NCBI GenBank assembly: GCA_023445445.1
Contig: JAEXLD010000014.1
Span: forward strand, 1-64,000
Length of the DNA: 64,000 nucleotides
Source of the DNA: Bacillota bacterium
GTDB taxonomy: Bacteria; Bacillota; Clostridia; Clostridiales; Clostridiaceae
Direction of reading: 5' to 3'
The notes under the pieces: model-generated
What the model saw: the letters and a program-made list of their open reading frames with translations, nothing else
Databases searched by the model: none
Told to the model about the DNA's origin: nothing
Translations under genes and position numbers: made by a program
Shown here: in pieces, positions 1-8,362 of the stretch
Layout of the letters: each line of letters begins with the position of its first letter
How positions within the stretch are numbered: position 1 is the first letter of the stretch

Positions 1-651
1 ATAAAAGTATTTGATGAAATTCATAGTTTGTATCCAGATAAGCAAATACTACATTTAGCATATTCTGCTGTAACAACTTGTTCTTATCAAAGTGCAATAA
101 TAGCAGCTGAAAATAGAGATTACGTTAAAAGTTACGATACTAAAAATGTATCAATAGGACAAGCAGCTATTGTAATTGAAACAGCTAAATATTTAAAAGA
201 AAATCCCAATATAACTATGGCGGAACTGTTAAAAGAAGTAGATAAAATACGTAATAGTTGTCAAATGTGTTTTGTTCCTGCTGAATTAGAGTACCTTAGA
301 GCTGGAGGGCGTGTAAGTAATGCAGCCTTTATAGGTGGAAAAATCCTAAGGATACATCCAGCAATTGAAATTGAAAATGGATACTTAGTAGCTAAGAAAA
401 AGTATAGAGGAAAAATGGAAAGTATAGTTGAAAAACTAATAGAGGACTTTGCCTATATTAAAAATTTAGATAAAAAAGAGTTATACTTATTATGGTCCAT
501 AGGATTATCAAAAGAGGTTCGTAAAATAGCTGAAGATAAGGCAAAGAAAATAGGCTTTAAAATAATTAATTGGATGCAGCCAGGCTGTGTAATTACATCT
601 CATGGAGGACCAGGATCCTTTGGAATTGTAGGGTTTTCCAAAGAAGGATAA
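1..651 (+). CDS. DegV family fatty-acid-binding protein (5' truncated by window)
   Basis: The reading frame is open from the first base of the window, so this is the C-terminal part (about 216 residues visible) of a protein usually near 280 residues. The ending with SHGGPGSFG and the stretch ELEYLRAGGR are typical of DegV proteins, which bind a fatty acid. In Gram-positive bacteria the family includes the FakB subunits that present fatty acids to the FakA kinase; no fakA is visible here. A TTG at 28 could be taken as a start, but it lies inside the conserved domain and has no ribosome binding site. A hairpin terminator follows at 679-722. Confidence 0.85.
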   Translation: MKVFDEIHSLYPDKQILHLAYSAVTTCSYQSAIIAAENRDYVKSYDTKNVSIGQAAIVIETAKYLKENPNITMAELLKEVDKIRNSCQMCFVPAELEYLRAGGRVSNAAFIGGKILRIHPAIEIENGYLVAKKKYRGKMESIVEKLIEDFAYIKNLDKKELYLLWSIGLSKEVRKIAEDKAKKIGFKIINWMQPGCVITSHGGPGSFGIVGFSKEG

Positions 652-678
652 GGATAAAAATATAATATAATAATCATT

Positions 679-722
679 AAGTATAGATATTAATTTTATT
701 ATGAGATATCTATACTTTTTTC
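679..722 (+). terminator. Rho-independent terminator after the DegV gene
   Basis: A 12-bp inverted repeat (AAGTATAGATAT / ATATCTATACTT) closes a loop of about 15 nt and is followed directly by a run of T. Confidence 0.85.
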
Positions 723-797
723 TGAAAAATTTATTTATTTGAAATATTCATTAAAAATGGTATTATGTAAATATTAAAATAATAGGGGGAAGTATTC

Positions 798-1055
798 ATG
801 GAGAATAATTTAAGTTCACAAAAATCTTCTAAATCTGTAGTTGCAATTATATTAGCTGTAATAGGGTTAGTAGGAGTTATATTAAGTCCATTAATAGGAT
901 TCATATTATCAATTATAAGCATAGTAATGTCATTAAGAAAGAAACCTTATAAAGAAGACAAAAAGTTTATAGTATCTCTTGTTTTAGGAATAATAGCTTT
1001 AATTTTAAGTATTGTTTCTACTATAGTTGGGATTATATTGTTATTAATGGTTTAA
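798..1055 (+). CDS. Small two-helix membrane protein (DUF4190-like)
   Basis: An 85-residue protein with a polar N-terminus, a hydrophobic segment at about residues 13-44, a short basic loop (LRKKPYKEDKK) and a second hydrophobic segment at about 53-84. This two-helix pattern with a charged middle loop is typical of DUF4190 proteins, whose function is unknown. The start is set by the ATG at 798 with AGGGGGA 8 nt upstream. The opposite-strand frame through the same bases is a shadow. It is a single-gene unit between the DegV terminator and the T-box leader. Confidence 0.75.
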   Translation: MENNLSSQKSSKSVVAIILAVIGLVGVILSPLIGFILSIISIVMSLRKKPYKEDKKFIVSLVLGIIALILSIVSTIVGIILLLMV

Positions 1056-1147
1056 TAAAATAATATATAAAAATAAAAATTTTAGGTACACATTTCAATA
1101 TTTTGTGATATAATGTATTATAAATTACAAAGTAATCCGATAGGAAT

Positions 1148-1430
1148 AATAGCTATGATGAGAAGAGTAGGTTAATAAAAGCTTACAGAGAGAAACCTCC
1201 TTGGGTGTAAGAGGTTTTAAGTAGATATTAATTGAAGTGCATCTCTGAGCTCTGAATCGAAATAATAGTAGACTTCAGCGGGAACGCCCGTTAAAGCGTT
1301 GAGGTATATTTATATGTACCAAAATATTGAGATGTCTTTTTTATAATTTATATTATATAAAAAGATAATTAGAGTGGAACCGTGGAAGTTAACTTCTGCC
1401 TCTAAGTTTTTAGAGGTAGGAGTTTTTTTA
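1148..1430 (+). promoter_or_regulatory. T-box riboswitch, probable tRNA-Cys type, with terminator
   Basis: The leader holds the T-box sequence TGGAACCGTGG (1375-1385), which pairs with the tRNA acceptor end. It is followed by a long terminator hairpin (AACTTCTGCCTCTA at about 1391 paired with TAGAGGTAGGAGTT) and a T run to about 1430. In stem I the lower helix AGCT..GAGA (from about 1152) pairs with TCTC..AGCT (from 1242). The AGAGTA loop-E strand faces GAAGTGCA, which puts the specifier codon at TGC (1238-1240, Cys) with the usual purine after it. Uncharged tRNA-Cys should stabilise the antiterminator and turn on the downstream operon. The specifier call is by eye. Confidence 0.92.
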
Positions 1431-1554
1431 TGCTGGAGCATAATTATAAAACTACTTAAGTTTTATAATTTCTTAGAAGATTACTTTAGTAAAAAATATG
1501 AAAATTAAATGTTCATATAAAATAAATTAATTTGAATTTAAGAGGAGGGTTATT

Positions 1555-2181
1555 ATGAATTCTGTACAATATTTCGATTCTATAGCTGAAAGTTGGAATG
1601 TTATTCGTAGTGAGTATTTTGAAGAGAGGTTAAAATACAAACTTTTATCATTAATAAATATAAAAGATAAGGTAGTGGCTGATTTAGGGTGTGGAACTGG
1701 CTTTGTTTCATTAGCCTTAGTAAATGAAGCAAGTATAGTTTTTGCTGTTGATAATTCAAGGAATATGCTTAAGCAATTAAAAAATAATCTTTCAGAAAAA
1801 GATAATAAAAATTTATATCTTATTAAATCATCCCTTGATAACTTATCACTTTTTGATGATTCTGTAGATGTTATTTTTATAAATATGGCACTTCATCATA
1901 TAAAGGATGCAAAAAAGGCTATATCTGAAATGCATAGAGTCTTAAAGAAAGATGGAATAGTAATTATTTCAGATGTTATGGAGCATGATGGGGAATGGGC
2001 TAGAGAAGAAATGTTTGATGAATGGCTTGGATTCTCAAATGAACAAATAATAAATTGGCTAGAGGAATCAGGCTTTAAAGATATACAAATTGAAAATACA
2101 GATTTAAGCTGTAAGGGTTATTCAAGTAAGGGAGAATTCACTGAAACTGGAATCTTTATAGCTAAGGGTACTAAGAGATAA
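1555..2181 (+). CDS. ubiG: SAM-dependent methyltransferase of the methionine-to-cysteine operon (UbiG-like)
   Basis: A 208-residue class I methyltransferase. Motif I is VADLGCGTGF at about residues 42-51, followed by an acidic VFAVDNS strand end and a post-I INMALHHI segment. In C. acetobutylicum and C. perfringens the first gene of the ubiG-mccBA operon has this form and is thought to act on S-adenosylmethionine-derived intermediates in methionine-to-cysteine conversion; it is not a ubiquinone enzyme. The ATG follows AGGAGGG. It is the first gene after the T-box and sits 14 nt before mccB. Confidence 0.85.
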   Translation: MNSVQYFDSIAESWNVIRSEYFEERLKYKLLSLINIKDKVVADLGCGTGFVSLALVNEASIVFAVDNSRNMLKQLKNNLSEKDNKNLYLIKSSLDNLSLFDDSVDVIFINMALHHIKDAKKAISEMHRVLKKDGIVIISDVMEHDGEWAREEMFDEWLGFSNEQIINWLEESGFKDIQIENTDLSCKGYSSKGEFTETGIFIAKGTKR

Positions 2182-2195
2182 TAGGAGGGTAGGAG

Positions 2196-3347
2196 ATGAA
2201 AATAGAATCATTATTAATTCATGGAGGAATAGATGGAGATGAAAAAACAGGAGCAGTAAATGTACCTATATATCAAACATCAACTTATAAGCAACCAAGT
2301 TTTGGTGTAAACACTGGATATGAATATTCAAGAACAGGAAATCCTACAAGGGAAGCCTTAGAAAAATTAGTTTCAGATTTAGAGGAAGGATATAGAGGCT
2401 TTGGGTTTGCCTCTGGAATGGCAGCTACAACTGCTATTCTTTCCCTTTTTAAATCTGGTGATAAAATAGTTATTTCTAATAATTTATATGGGGGAACCTT
2501 TAGAGTTATAGATAAGGTATTTAATAATTTTGGCATTAAATATGCCTTAGTTGATACTTCTAATTTAGAAGAGGTAGAAAATAGTATTGATGAAAGTGTA
2601 AAGGCTATATTTATAGAAACACCTACAAATCCATTAATGGATATAACAGATATAGAAAAAGTTTCAATCATAGCTAAGGAAAAGGGAATATACACTATAG
2701 TTGATAATACTTTTATGACACCTTATTTCCAAAAGCCGATTAAACTTGGTGCAGACATAGTTATTCACAGTGCCACTAAATATCTTTGTGGACATAGTGA
2801 TACAGTTTCAGGAGTAGCTGTTGTTAATAGTAAAGAATTAGCAGAGAAACTTCATTTTATTCAAAATTCTACAGGTGGAGTTTTATCACCCTTTGATTCC
2901 TTTATGTTAATAAAAGGTATTAAAACCTTAGCTGTTAGAATGGACAGACATAATGAAAATGCAAAGGTAATTGCAGAGTTTTTAAATAATAGAGAAGAAA
3001 TAGAAAAGGTGTATTATCCAGGCCTTAAGGATCATTCAGGGTATGAAATTCAAAAGAAACAAGCTGATGGATATGGTGGAGTAATATCCTTTGTAATAAA
3101 AGAAGACTATGATTATAAAAAGTTTTTAGAAAGTCTTAAGCTAATAACTTTTGCTGAAAGCTTAGGTGGTGTTGAGTCCTTAGTTTGTCATCCAGCTTCA
3201 ATGACTCATGCAGCAATACCTTATGAAATAAGGCAAAAGGTTGGAATAGTAGATAACTTAATAAGATTATCTGTAGGAATAGAAAATGTAGAAGATTTAA
3301 AAAAGGATATAGAAAATGCATTAAAGGAGAGTAAAATAAATGGTTAA
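2196..3347 (+). CDS. mccB: Cystathionine gamma-lyase/synthase family PLP enzyme (MccB)
   Basis: 383 residues, full length for the Cys/Met-metabolism PLP family. The PLP lysine lies in HSATKYLCGH (about residue 198), and YEYSRTGNPT near residue 42 is the family signature. The C-terminal GGVESLVCHPASMTHA motif fits cystathionine gamma-lyase or synthase. Next to a cystathionine beta-synthase-like gene under a Cys T-box, the likely role is cleaving cystathionine to cysteine in reverse transsulfuration. The ATG is preceded by TAGGAGGGTAGG, and the end overlaps luxS by 8 nt. Confidence 0.9.
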   Translation: MKIESLLIHGGIDGDEKTGAVNVPIYQTSTYKQPSFGVNTGYEYSRTGNPTREALEKLVSDLEEGYRGFGFASGMAATTAILSLFKSGDKIVISNNLYGGTFRVIDKVFNNFGIKYALVDTSNLEEVENSIDESVKAIFIETPTNPLMDITDIEKVSIIAKEKGIYTIVDNTFMTPYFQKPIKLGADIVIHSATKYLCGHSDTVSGVAVVNSKELAEKLHFIQNSTGGVLSPFDSFMLIKGIKTLAVRMDRHNENAKVIAEFLNNREEIEKVYYPGLKDHSGYEIQKKQADGYGGVISFVIKEDYDYKKFLESLKLITFAESLGGVESLVCHPASMTHAAIPYEIRQKVGIVDNLIRLSVGIENVEDLKKDIENALKESKING

Positions 3348-3792
3348 AGTAGAAAGTTTTGAATTAGATCACACAAAGGTAAAAGCACCTTATGTTAGAA
3401 AATGTGGAGTGCAAAAGGGTGAAAATGGAGATAGTATATCAAAATTTGATTTAAGATTTATGCAACCTAATAAGGAAATAATGCCAACAGCTGCTATTCA
3501 TAGCTTAGAGCATTTATTAGCAGGAATTATGAGAGAAAAAATAGAAACTATAATAGATATTTCACCAATGGGATGCAGAACAGGCTTTTATATGACTGCT
3601 TGGGGAGAAGTAGAAGCAGAGGATGTAATAGAAGCTTTAGATTATAGCTTGAAAAAGGTTTTAGAAGAAAGGGAAGTACCAGCAGCTAATGAGCTACAAT
3701 GTGGTAACTATAGAGATCATTCCATAGAGCTTGCACATGAATACGCTAAAAAAGCACTAAAAGAAGGATTTAGCAGTGAAATATATAGATAG
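3340..3792 (+). CDS. luxS: S-ribosylhomocysteine lyase LuxS
   Basis: 150 residues. The metal site HSLEH (about residues 53-57) is present, as are MGCRTGFY and the second metal-ligand cysteine in LQCGNYRDHS. The enzyme splits S-ribosylhomocysteine into homocysteine and DPD, the precursor of autoinducer-2. It overlaps mccB by 8 nt and mccA by 17 nt, so it is translated as part of the sulfur operon. Here it supplies homocysteine for mccA/mccB; AI-2 signalling would be a by-product or second role. Its place between mccB and mccA differs from the C. perfringens order I recall (ubiG-mccB-mccA-luxS). Confidence 0.95.
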   Translation: MVKVESFELDHTKVKAPYVRKCGVQKGENGDSISKFDLRFMQPNKEIMPTAAIHSLEHLLAGIMREKIETIIDISPMGCRTGFYMTAWGEVEAEDVIEALDYSLKKVLEEREVPAANELQCGNYRDHSIELAHEYAKKALKEGFSSEIYR

Positions 3793-4684
3793 TATTCAAG
3801 ATTTAATAGGTAATACCCCAATAATTAAACTTAATAATTTGAATATTAAGGAAGGGGTAAATATATTTGCAAAGCTTGAAGGAAATAATCCAGGAGGAAG
3901 TGTAAAGGACAGAATTGGAGTTTACATGATAGAAGCAGCAGAAAAGGAAGGAATATTAAAAAGAGGCTATACAATAATAGAAGCAACAGCAGGAAATACT
4001 GGGCTTGGAATAGCCATTGCAGCAATAAATAAGGGATATAATATAATTTTTGTAGTTCCAACAAAGTTTTCCATAGAAAAGCAAACATTAATGAAAGCAT
4101 TAGGAGCTATTATTATAAATACACCTAGAGAAGAGGGTATGCTTGGAGCTGTTAAAAAGGCAGATGAATTACTAAATACTATAGAAAATTCTATAAGCCT
4201 AAGGCAATTTGAAAATCAAGCAAATCCATTGGCTCACTACGAGACAACTGCTAAAGAAATATATGAAGATATGGAAGGGCAAATTGATTACTTTGTAGCT
4301 GGTGCAGGAAGTGGAGGAACCTTTACTGGAGTAGCAAAATATCTAAAGGAAAAAAATAAAAATATACAAGCTGTATTAGCTGATCCAGAAGGCTCCACCA
4401 TGGGAGGTGGCATTGAAGGTTGTTATGATATTGAAGGCATAGGAAATAATTTTATTCCAAATACCATGGATATGAAGTTAGTAGATAAGGTTATAAAGGT
4501 TTCAGATAAGGAGGCCTATGATATGGTAAAACTAGTTGCTTTAAAAGAAGGCATATTAGTAGGAAGCTCCTCAGGAGCAGCCTTAGCTACTGCTATAAAG
4601 TTATCAAGTGAAATAGATAAAGGAAATATAATAACTATTTTCCCAGATAGAGGAGATAGGTATTTTAGTAAAAATATATATTAA
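3776..4684 (+). CDS. mccA: Cystathionine beta-synthase / cysteine synthase-like enzyme (MccA)
   Basis: 302 residues of fold-type II PLP enzyme with no CBS regulatory domains. The PLP lysine is in GGSVKDRIG (about residue 44), the phosphate-binding loop follows in EATAGNTGLG, and the C-terminal VGSSSGAAL is typical. Position in the operon suggests that it joins homocysteine with serine or O-acetylserine to give cystathionine, which MccB then cleaves. The start is GTG at 3776, inside the 3' end of luxS, with AAGAAGGA 8-15 nt upstream. An O-acetylserine sulfhydrylase role cannot be excluded from sequence. Confidence 0.88.
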   Translation: MKYIDSIQDLIGNTPIIKLNNLNIKEGVNIFAKLEGNNPGGSVKDRIGVYMIEAAEKEGILKRGYTIIEATAGNTGLGIAIAAINKGYNIIFVVPTKFSIEKQTLMKALGAIIINTPREEGMLGAVKKADELLNTIENSISLRQFENQANPLAHYETTAKEIYEDMEGQIDYFVAGAGSGGTFTGVAKYLKEKNKNIQAVLADPEGSTMGGGIEGCYDIEGIGNNFIPNTMDMKLVDKVIKVSDKEAYDMVKLVALKEGILVGSSSGAALATAIKLSSEIDKGNIITIFPDRGDRYFSKNIY

Positions 4685-4689
4685 TTATA

Positions 4690-4732
4690 AAAAGTTATCT
4701 ATTAGAGTTTCTACTAGTAGATAACTTTTTTA
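4690..4732 (+). terminator. Terminator of the sulfur operon
   Basis: Inverted repeat AAAAGTTATCTA / TAGATAACTTTT with a T tail directly after mccA. Confidence 0.85.
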
Positions 4733-4883
4733 TTTTGAATATATTGTAGGAGCTACTTTAACATCTTAAGAAAACTTAAGATTCTTAATAATCTTGCAAT
4801 ATATATTAAGTAATGATATAAGTAAAATAAATACATTTTTTATTATGCATTATATATACTTAAATAAGGAAAGAGGGATTAAT

Positions 4884-5306
4884 ATGGATAATAAAGACAA
4901 TGAAGAAAAACTAATTGAAGATAAATATAAAGAAGAATACTCTGAAAATAAATTACTTGAGAAAATAAAAAAGAACTTTTCTAAGGCAGGAGTATCAGTA
5001 GTATATGCAGTATTACTATTGTTTTATTCTTTAAAGGATCCAAATGTTCCAGCTAAGGCTAAGGCAACTATAATAGGAGCTTTAGGATACTTTATAACAC
5101 CCTTAGATTTAATCTTAGATGCGGTGCCAGTAGCAGGTTATAGTGAGGATATAGCTACTATAATGCTAGCATTAGGAGTAGTAGCCATATATCTAACAGA
5201 TGAAACTAAAGAAAAGGCTAAAAAGAAGACAAAACAATTATTTGGTAATGTAGGAAATGATGATTTTGACAAAATTGATAATAAAATAAATTATAACAAA
5301 AATTAA
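4884..5306 (+). CDS. YkvA family (DUF1232) membrane protein
   Basis: About 140 residues. After a highly charged N-terminus, residues about 35-95 carry the YkvA/DUF1232 pattern: a helix VVYAVLLLFYSLKDP, then PAKAKATIIGALGYFITPLDLILD and DAVPVAGYSEDIATI. The frame is open from 4794, but the start chosen is ATG 4884 because AAGAGGGAT lies just upstream and the extra N-terminal residues are not family-like. Function is unknown. It stands alone between the sulfur operon terminator and the Nramp gene. Confidence 0.8.
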   Translation: MDNKDNEEKLIEDKYKEEYSENKLLEKIKKNFSKAGVSVVYAVLLLFYSLKDPNVPAKAKATIIGALGYFITPLDLILDAVPVAGYSEDIATIMLALGVVAIYLTDETKEKAKKKTKQLFGNVGNDDFDKIDNKINYNKN

Positions 5307-5488
5307 ATTTATAAAAATTTTAAAGAAGATAATAAATAATAAACTAAAATCTTTATATTTTAATAAATAATAGTAGAGGATTAAATAACTAAATAATATT
5401 AATAGTAGAGAGTCTTATAGTAGTCATAATACAAAGTTGTAATTTTATTTTAAAATACTATAATTAAAATTGAAGAAGGTAGTTTATC

Positions 5489-6742
5489 ATGAAGAAAAAA
5501 GATAAAAACAATGTGATAAGAAAAAATAAAAGTTTTAGTGGAAAAGAGTTTTTAAAGTTTGTAGGACCAGGAATATTAGTAACTGTTGGATTTATAGACC
5601 CAGGAAACTGGGTATCTAATATTTCAGCAGGATCAGAGTATGGGTACAAGCTCTTGTGGATAGTAACTTTATCAACAATAATGTTAATAATATTACAGCA
5701 TAATGCAGCACATTTAGGAATAGTTACAGGGTTATGTATTTCAGAAGCTATAACTGAATATATAAAACCTACTATAGGTAAAATAGTAACTTCAACAGCT
5801 ATATTAGCTGCTATAGGTACAGCAATGGCAGAAATTTTAGGAGCTGCCATAGGATTAAAGATGCTATTTAATATTCCATTGAAATTAGGTTCATTAATAG
5901 TCTCAATTCTTATAACAATTATGCTATTTTCAAATTCCTATAAGAAGATAGAAAAAATTATTATTGGATTTGTTTCAATAATTGGACTATCTTTTATATT
6001 TGAATCAGCTTTAGTTAATATTAACTGGGGAGAAGCTTTTAAAGGATGGGTGGTACCATCTATTCCATTGGGATCTTTACCAATAATAATGAGTGTACTT
6101 GGAGCAGTAGTTATGCCACATAACTTATTTTTACATTCAGAAGTAATCCAAAGTAGAAAATGGAATTTAAAAGATAAGTCTATTATGGAGAAACAATTAA
6201 AATATGAGTATATGGATACAATATTATCTATGATAATAGGCTTTATTATAAATAGTGCAATGGTTCTAGTAGCTATAACATTCTTTAAAAATAATACTTC
6301 AGTTTCGGAACTTGAACAAGCACAGGAATTATTAAAACCACTATTAGGAAATTCAGCAGCAATAATATTTGCAATAGCATTACTTTTTGCAGGGATAGCA
6401 TCCTGTGTTACTGCAGGAATGGCAGGAGGCTCTATATTTGCAGGACTATTTAAAAAATCCTATGATATAAATGAGAAACATAGTAAAATAGGAGTTTTAA
6501 CTACAATTATAGTTGCATTAATAATAATATTCTTTGTAAGTAATCCATTTAAAGGACTTTTATATTCCCAAATGCTATTAAGTGTACAACTTCCAATAAC
6601 TATTTTTACTCAAATATATTTAACTTCATCTAAAAAAGTTATGGGAGAATATAAAAATACTTTAGTAGAAAATATTATGTTATGGACTATTGGTGGAATA
6701 GTAACTATTTTAAATATTATGCTATTAATAAGTTATATCTAA
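5489..6742 (+). CDS. mntH: Nramp family divalent metal (Mn/Fe) transporter
   Basis: 417 residues and about eleven hydrophobic segments. The metal-binding motif of helix 1 is DPGNW (about residues 36-40), and the helix-6 motif is MPHNLFLHSEV (about 209-219). Both keep the Asp, Asn and Met ligands of proton-coupled Mn2+/Fe2+ importers. The start is ATG 5489 with GAAGAAGG 9 nt upstream. The 182-nt gap upstream shows no yybP-ykoY riboswitch that I can recognise. The gene name is by family; iron or cadmium uptake is equally possible. Confidence 0.85.
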   Translation: MKKKDKNNVIRKNKSFSGKEFLKFVGPGILVTVGFIDPGNWVSNISAGSEYGYKLLWIVTLSTIMLIILQHNAAHLGIVTGLCISEAITEYIKPTIGKIVTSTAILAAIGTAMAEILGAAIGLKMLFNIPLKLGSLIVSILITIMLFSNSYKKIEKIIIGFVSIIGLSFIFESALVNINWGEAFKGWVVPSIPLGSLPIIMSVLGAVVMPHNLFLHSEVIQSRKWNLKDKSIMEKQLKYEYMDTILSMIIGFIINSAMVLVAITFFKNNTSVSELEQAQELLKPLLGNSAAIIFAIALLFAGIASCVTAGMAGGSIFAGLFKKSYDINEKHSKIGVLTTIIVALIIIFFVSNPFKGLLYSQMLLSVQLPITIFTQIYLTSSKKVMGEYKNTLVENIMLWTIGGIVTILNIMLLISYI

Positions 6743-6826
6743 AAGTAGATACTAGTGAATTAATATGTATATGAAACAATAAATAATAATAAAACTTAAT
6801 ATAAATAAAAATTAATGTAAATATAA

Positions 6827-6868
6827 ATAAATCTACTGCTTATTTAAATTAGCAGTAGATTTATTTTT
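6827..6868. terminator. Bidirectional terminator between mntH and guaC
   Basis: Perfect inverted repeat AAATCTACTGCT / AGCAGTAGATTT around a 10-nt AT loop, with A and T tracts outside the arms, so it can serve both converging genes. Confidence 0.85.
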
Positions 6869-6875
6869 AATAATT

Positions 6876-7859
6876 TTAATATACCTTATCACCATTGAAA
6901 ATTGAATTTTTAACAACTACGTAATCAACAGTTCTTATAGCTTCTAATTTCTTTCCTCCAGCATAAGAAATAGATGATTGAAGATCTTGTTGCATTTCAA
7001 TTAAGGTATCTTTTAATGAACCTTTATAGTCTACAAACATTTTCTTACCTTCAACATTTCTTCTTTCACCCTTTTGGAATTCAGAAGCAGAACCAAAGTA
7101 TTCCTTATAAATCTTTCCGTCCTTTTCAATAGTTTCCCCAGGGGATTCTTCGTGTCCAGCAAATAGTGAACCTATCATAACCATAGAAGCACCAAATCTA
7201 ATTGATTTAGCTATATCTCCATGAGTACGAATACCTCCATCTGCAATAATTGGCTTAGTAGCAGCTCTTGCACACCAACGAAGAGCAGCTAATTGCCAAC
7301 CACCTGTACCAAAGCCTGTCTTAATTTTAGTTATACATACTTTTCCTGGGCCAATTCCCACCTTTGTAGCATCTGCACCAGCAGTTTCAAGCTCTTTTAC
7401 TGCTTCAGGTGTTCCAACATTTCCTGCAATAACAAAGCTTTCTGGTAAATGATTTTTAATATGCTTAATCATATTAATAACTGCATTAGAATGGCCATGA
7501 GCAATATCAATTGTTATATATTCAGGAGAAAGATTTTCTGCCTTTAGTTCTTCAATAAAAGCATATTCTTCTTCTTTAACTCCAACACTTATAGAAGAAT
7601 ATAAGTTTTTCTCTTTCATTTCTTTAATAAAAGCAATTCTGTTTTCTGGCTTGAAACGGTGCATTATATAAAAGTATCCATTTTCAGCTAGATAAGCTGC
7701 AATTTTTTCATCTATAATAGTTTGCATATTTGCAGGGACTACAGGTAACTTGAAGGTTCTTCCTCCAAATTCTATAGATGTATCACATTCAGAACGACTG
7801 TTTACTATACATTTTCCTGGTATTAATTGTATGTCTTCATAATCAAATACTTTATCCAT
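6876..7859 (-). CDS. guaC: GMP reductase
   Basis: 327 residues from the ATG at 7859, which has AAGAGGTT just upstream. The frame stays open a further 19 codons, but the family starts at MDKVFDYEDIQLIPGK. The TIM-barrel phosphate site (GIGPGKVCITK, then IIADGGIRTHGDIAKS) carries the catalytic Cys in KVCIT. KEYFGSASEFQKGERRNVEGK is the GMP-reductase flap region and distinguishes it from IMP dehydrogenase, as does the lack of CBS domains. It converts GMP to IMP with NADPH for purine salvage. Confidence 0.93.
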   Translation of the reverse strand: MDKVFDYEDIQLIPGKCIVNSRSECDTSIEFGGRTFKLPVVPANMQTIIDEKIAAYLAENGYFYIMHRFKPENRIAFIKEMKEKNLYSSISVGVKEEEYAFIEELKAENLSPEYITIDIAHGHSNAVINMIKHIKNHLPESFVIAGNVGTPEAVKELETAGADATKVGIGPGKVCITKIKTGFGTGGWQLAALRWCARAATKPIIADGGIRTHGDIAKSIRFGASMVMIGSLFAGHEESPGETIEKDGKIYKEYFGSASEFQKGERRNVEGKKMFVDYKGSLKDTLIEMQQDLQSSISYAGGKKLEAIRTVDYVVVKNSIFNGDKVY

Positions 7860-7873
7860 TTTAACCTCTTTTA

Positions 7874-7911
7874 CACGAATTATTTTTATAAATATAAATT
7901 TATAGTTCGTG
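7874..7911. promoter_or_regulatory. Inverted CACGAA/TTCGTG repeat upstream of guaC, PurBox-like
   Basis: CACGAA (7874-7879) and TTCGTG (7906-7911) face each other across 26 AT-rich bases just upstream of guaC. CGAAC-containing half sites in inverted pairs are the recognised arrangement of PurR-regulated purine genes in Firmicutes. The 3' half here is GTTCG, while the other half is CGAAT. A PurR role is inference. It could also be a hairpin in the guaC leader. Confidence 0.35.
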
Positions 7912-7916
7912 AACAA

Positions 7917-8362
7917 GGTATATTATACATATATTTAGTGGATATGTCAAAAGTATTAAAAGTATTTTTTGTAATTATACGAAAGAAAAGTATAGAAGTT
8001 TTTTGTACTTTAGAGGAATAAGAAATCCATTAGAAGAAGCATCCTTTTATATCTCTACAGAGTGGTATTTTTATTAATTAAGCAATATTAAACTATTTAT
8101 AAAAAAAGTTAAAAAATGTAATGTGATATTTTTTTTGTCGAAAGTATAGACAAAAATATAAAACAATCTATAATTAATGTAGAAATTGGTAAAAGTGGTA
8201 ATTTAATTGTAAGTTAAATGAAAAAATATTAAAATGCTATACTAAATAAAATAATAAATGCTTTATAAATTTCTAGGATATACTTAATTTAATTATGGAG
8301 TCATATATTAATTAATATACTTTAGGAATTATAAATAAAATAAATTAATGGGAGAATAACAA
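7917..8362. other. AT-rich intergenic region with a perfect Spo0A-type box
   Basis: About 445 nt without a credible gene. A short frame from 7827 lies mostly antisense to guaC and has no ribosome binding site. The clear feature is TTTTTGTCGAAA at 8132-8143, whose core TGTCGAA matches the Spo0A box exactly. It sits in a small dyad with GACAAAAA at 8149-8156, about 220 nt before the next gene. Confidence 0.5.

Noticed and set aside
4794..4883. N-terminal extension of the YkvA-like protein from TTG 4794
   Set aside because: ATG 4884 has a good AAGAGGGAT site, and the extra residues do not look like the family.
7827..8021. A 64-codon plus-strand frame after and antisense to guaC
   Set aside because: It has no ribosome binding site, overlaps the guaC start on the other strand and has a composition typical of AT-rich noise.
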